Below are positions 62,624 through 64,000 of a DNA stretch of 64,000 nt, piece after piece (the first letter of the stretch is position 1; every line of letters begins with the position of its first letter). Both the position numbers and the translations under genes were made by a program. Source of the stretch: Polycladomyces zharkentensis (GTDB lineage: Bacteria > Bacillota > Bacilli > Thermoactinomycetales > JIR-001); assembly GCF_016938855.1 (NCBI RefSeq), contig NZ_JAFHAP010000009.1, positions 120,590-184,589 on the forward strand. Reading direction: 5' to 3'. Under the pieces are notes generated by a model that was given only the letters and a program-made list of their open reading frames with translations, did no database searches and was not told where the DNA came from.

Positions 62624-63823
62624 GTGAGGCGACAGCGGATCATGCGGAGATTCGGGTTGATCGCTACAGGATGGTTGGCCGGGTTGTTGCTGTGGCAAGG
62701 GACAGTGTCTGCCACCCCTTGTCCCCCGGTTACCCAACAGATCGTTCAATTGGCACATGAGAAAGCACAAGCGGTCAATCGACGGGATTGGGTGGCTTTT
62801 CAACATGTCCTTCACCCGGATCGTCCAGTCTACATGCAGGAACAGAAACGTTGGTTCCAAGACGCAATCCGTTATGTCGATCCCGGTTCCTACCGACTGG
62901 ATGTGCTTTCAGTGATTCCGTACCGTCCGTATCAAGTAATGGCCTGGGTGGAACAGTCCTACCGAAGGAAAGGAACACGCTATGCCGTCAAGTTTCCTCT
63001 CTTGTTTCAACGGACGGATCAAGGATGGCGGGATGCGGATTATCCGTTTCGGCACCTGAAGGGAACAGGAGTGATCGTGCGTTACACCGACCGTCGGTTG
63101 CATGATCAGGCGACAGTGGCGCTGGAAACAGTGCAGCGGTCACTGGCACAGTTCCGTTTCAAATATGGGTGGACACCCGGACGCGATGTGGAGGTGAAAT
63201 TGTATCACCATCCGGAGGTATTCAGACAGTCGGTCAAATTGTCACTCCCCATGTGGGCGGCTGGGTGGCACGAAGCGGGACAGGCGATCAAGTTCGTCGG
63301 TCTTTTGGATGTGGACGATTGGAAACCTTCGTTTGCCATGGGAATCGTTCACGAGATGACACATCACATGATCAGTGAAATGACGGCGGACAATGCGGCA
63401 TATTGGTTGCAGGAGGGAGCGGCCGGATACTATCAGTCCCATTTGTTGCCCGGATTAAAGGAGCATGAAGATCCGACGGTATCGGTGTCACAGCGTTGGA
63501 CGATCCGTGATTTGGAACAGCGCAATCTGGAACGGCTGTCGGATGCGGAAGCTGCACAGTTCTATGCGCAATCCCGCGATTTTTTCCGCTTTTTGGTCGA
63601 GCGTTACGGCGAAAAGAAGTTGCAGCGGCTCTTTTCCGTCTTGGCGATGTTTCCCGTGATCGACCAAGACAGTTCGGATAAACTGGCGATTTGCAATGCG
63701 CGCACAAGAAAAGCGGTGCAAAAGGTTTTGGGCAAAACGTTGGATCGGATCAGTGTGGAATGGGTCATCCACAAAAGAAAGGCGGTGGGGGATAAGGGGA
63801 TTGATAAAGGGAGTGGAACGTAG
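62624..63823 (+). CDS. Secreted MA-type metallopeptidase-like protein
   Basis: Protein of 399 residues with a Tat/Sec-like signal (RRQRIMRRFGLIATGWLAGL, possible cleavage after VSA). Residues about 40-160 form a nuclear-transport-factor-like region. The C-terminal half carries IVHEMTHHMISEM, the HExxH-like zinc motif as HEMTH, with the third ligand Glu in YWLQEGAAGYYQS, the peptidase-MA pattern. GTG start behind GGAGAGGGTGG; ATG 62642 is an alternative. Stands between guaA and the putative rRNA promoters. Confidence 0.8.
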   Translation: MRRQRIMRRFGLIATGWLAGLLLWQGTVSATPCPPVTQQIVQLAHEKAQAVNRRDWVAFQHVLHPDRPVYMQEQKRWFQDAIRYVDPGSYRLDVLSVIPYRPYQVMAWVEQSYRRKGTRYAVKFPLLFQRTDQGWRDADYPFRHLKGTGVIVRYTDRRLHDQATVALETVQRSLAQFRFKYGWTPGRDVEVKLYHHPEVFRQSVKLSLPMWAAGWHEAGQAIKFVGLLDVDDWKPSFAMGIVHEMTHHMISEMTADNAAYWLQEGAAGYYQSHLLPGLKEHEDPTVSVSQRWTIRDLEQRNLERLSDAEAAQFYAQSRDFFRFLVERYGEKKLQRLFSVLAMFPVIDQDSSDKLAICNARTRKAVQKVLGKTLDRISVEWVIHKRKAVGDKGIDKGSGT

Positions 63824-63878
63824 GAGATGGATGAATTTCCCGCTGGGATAAGTGTTATTGTGCTTCTTGAAAAAAGTG

Positions 63879-63907
63879 TTGACGAAACATGTCGACCGTG
63901 ATATATT
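63879..63907 (+). promoter_or_regulatory. Strong sigma-A promoter P1, probable rRNA operon
   Basis: TTGACG (63879-63884), 17 bases, TATATT (63902-63907), preceded by AAAAAAGTG. It is repeated 90 bases downstream in the same form, as in rrn tandem promoters of Bacillus. Confidence 0.65.
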
Positions 63908-63968
63908 AATTCCTGTCGCCGATACGGATGGGTAGTCCGGAAGGCGAAAAAAACCTCGAAAAAAAGTG

Positions 63969-63997
63969 TTGACAAGATGAATCGAAAGTGATAAGAT
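63969..63997 (+). promoter_or_regulatory. Strong sigma-A promoter P2, probable rRNA operon
   Basis: TTGACA (63969-63974), 17 bases, TAAGAT (63992-63997), again behind AAAAAAGTG. The transcript would start just beyond the window. The 16S gene is predicted there but not seen. Confidence 0.65.
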
Positions 63998-64000
63998 TGA

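Overview
The window reads as chromosomal DNA of a moderately GC-rich, spore-forming-type Firmicute of the order Bacillales. A thermoactinomycete relative is my best guess (inference). Supporting signs are strong AGGAGG ribosome sites, GTG/TTG starts, a perfect CIRCE operator before groES-groEL, a perfect TnrA/GlnR-type box before amtB, a Bacillus-type anaerobic cobalamin operon, and tandem sigma-A promoters at the right edge that look like the start of an rRNA operon.

Positions 1-13150 hold an almost uninterrupted cobalt-early (anaerobic) corrin operon: cbiH (5' cut by the window), cbiX, cbiJ, cbiC, cbiD, cbiET, cbiL, cbiF, cbiG, cbiA, cobO, cbiP. It covers sirohydrochlorin to adenosylcobyric acid. 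Most genes overlap by a few bases; the three larger gaps are filled by interspersed repeats.

Positions 13200-23731 form a sulfur-scavenging region. A promoter, a CymR-like operator and a leader terminator precede an SsuE-type flavin reductase. These are followed by an unknown 119-residue protein, an SfnG-type dimethylsulfone monooxygenase, an acyl-CoA-dehydrogenase-fold flavoprotein, a MetNIQ-type importer, two tandem HpaB-family flavin monooxygenases and a second LLM monooxygenase. The combination suggests uptake and oxidative desulfurisation of an unidentified, perhaps aromatic, organosulfur compound. It is the best candidate here for an undescribed system.

Positions 23800-36150 carry a repeat-containing unknown protein, a C4-dicarboxylate transporter with its two-component system (dctA, dctR, dctS; dctS seems to use an AUU start), an HxlR regulator divergent from an MFS pump, an LLM oxidoreductase and an aldo/keto reductase, a short-chain dehydrogenase relic, and the 5-oxoprolinase operon pxpBAC with a methyltransferase.

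Positions 36180-53900 hold a transglutaminase-like protein coupled to an MFS transporter, an ABC-F ATPase, amtB, 5-formyltetrahydrofolate cyclo-ligase, a molybdopterin-binding-domain protein, rex, tatC, groES-groEL, a secreted subtilase, a YkuD L,D-transpeptidase, a lipoprotein with calcium-loop-like repeats and a TRIC-type channel. Among them are decayed IS200/IS605 pieces: two omega-RNA/right-end relics and one tnpA relic.

Positions 54000-64000 contain a broken membrane-protein gene, a cellobiose-type PTS whose EIIC is frameshifted, a sodium:solute symporter with a small partner, a lone SMI1/KNR4 protein, a DUF2062 protein, guaA, a secreted MA-type metallopeptidase and the putative rRNA promoters. 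At least two families of short interspersed noncoding repeats, called R1 and R2 here, are scattered through the window.
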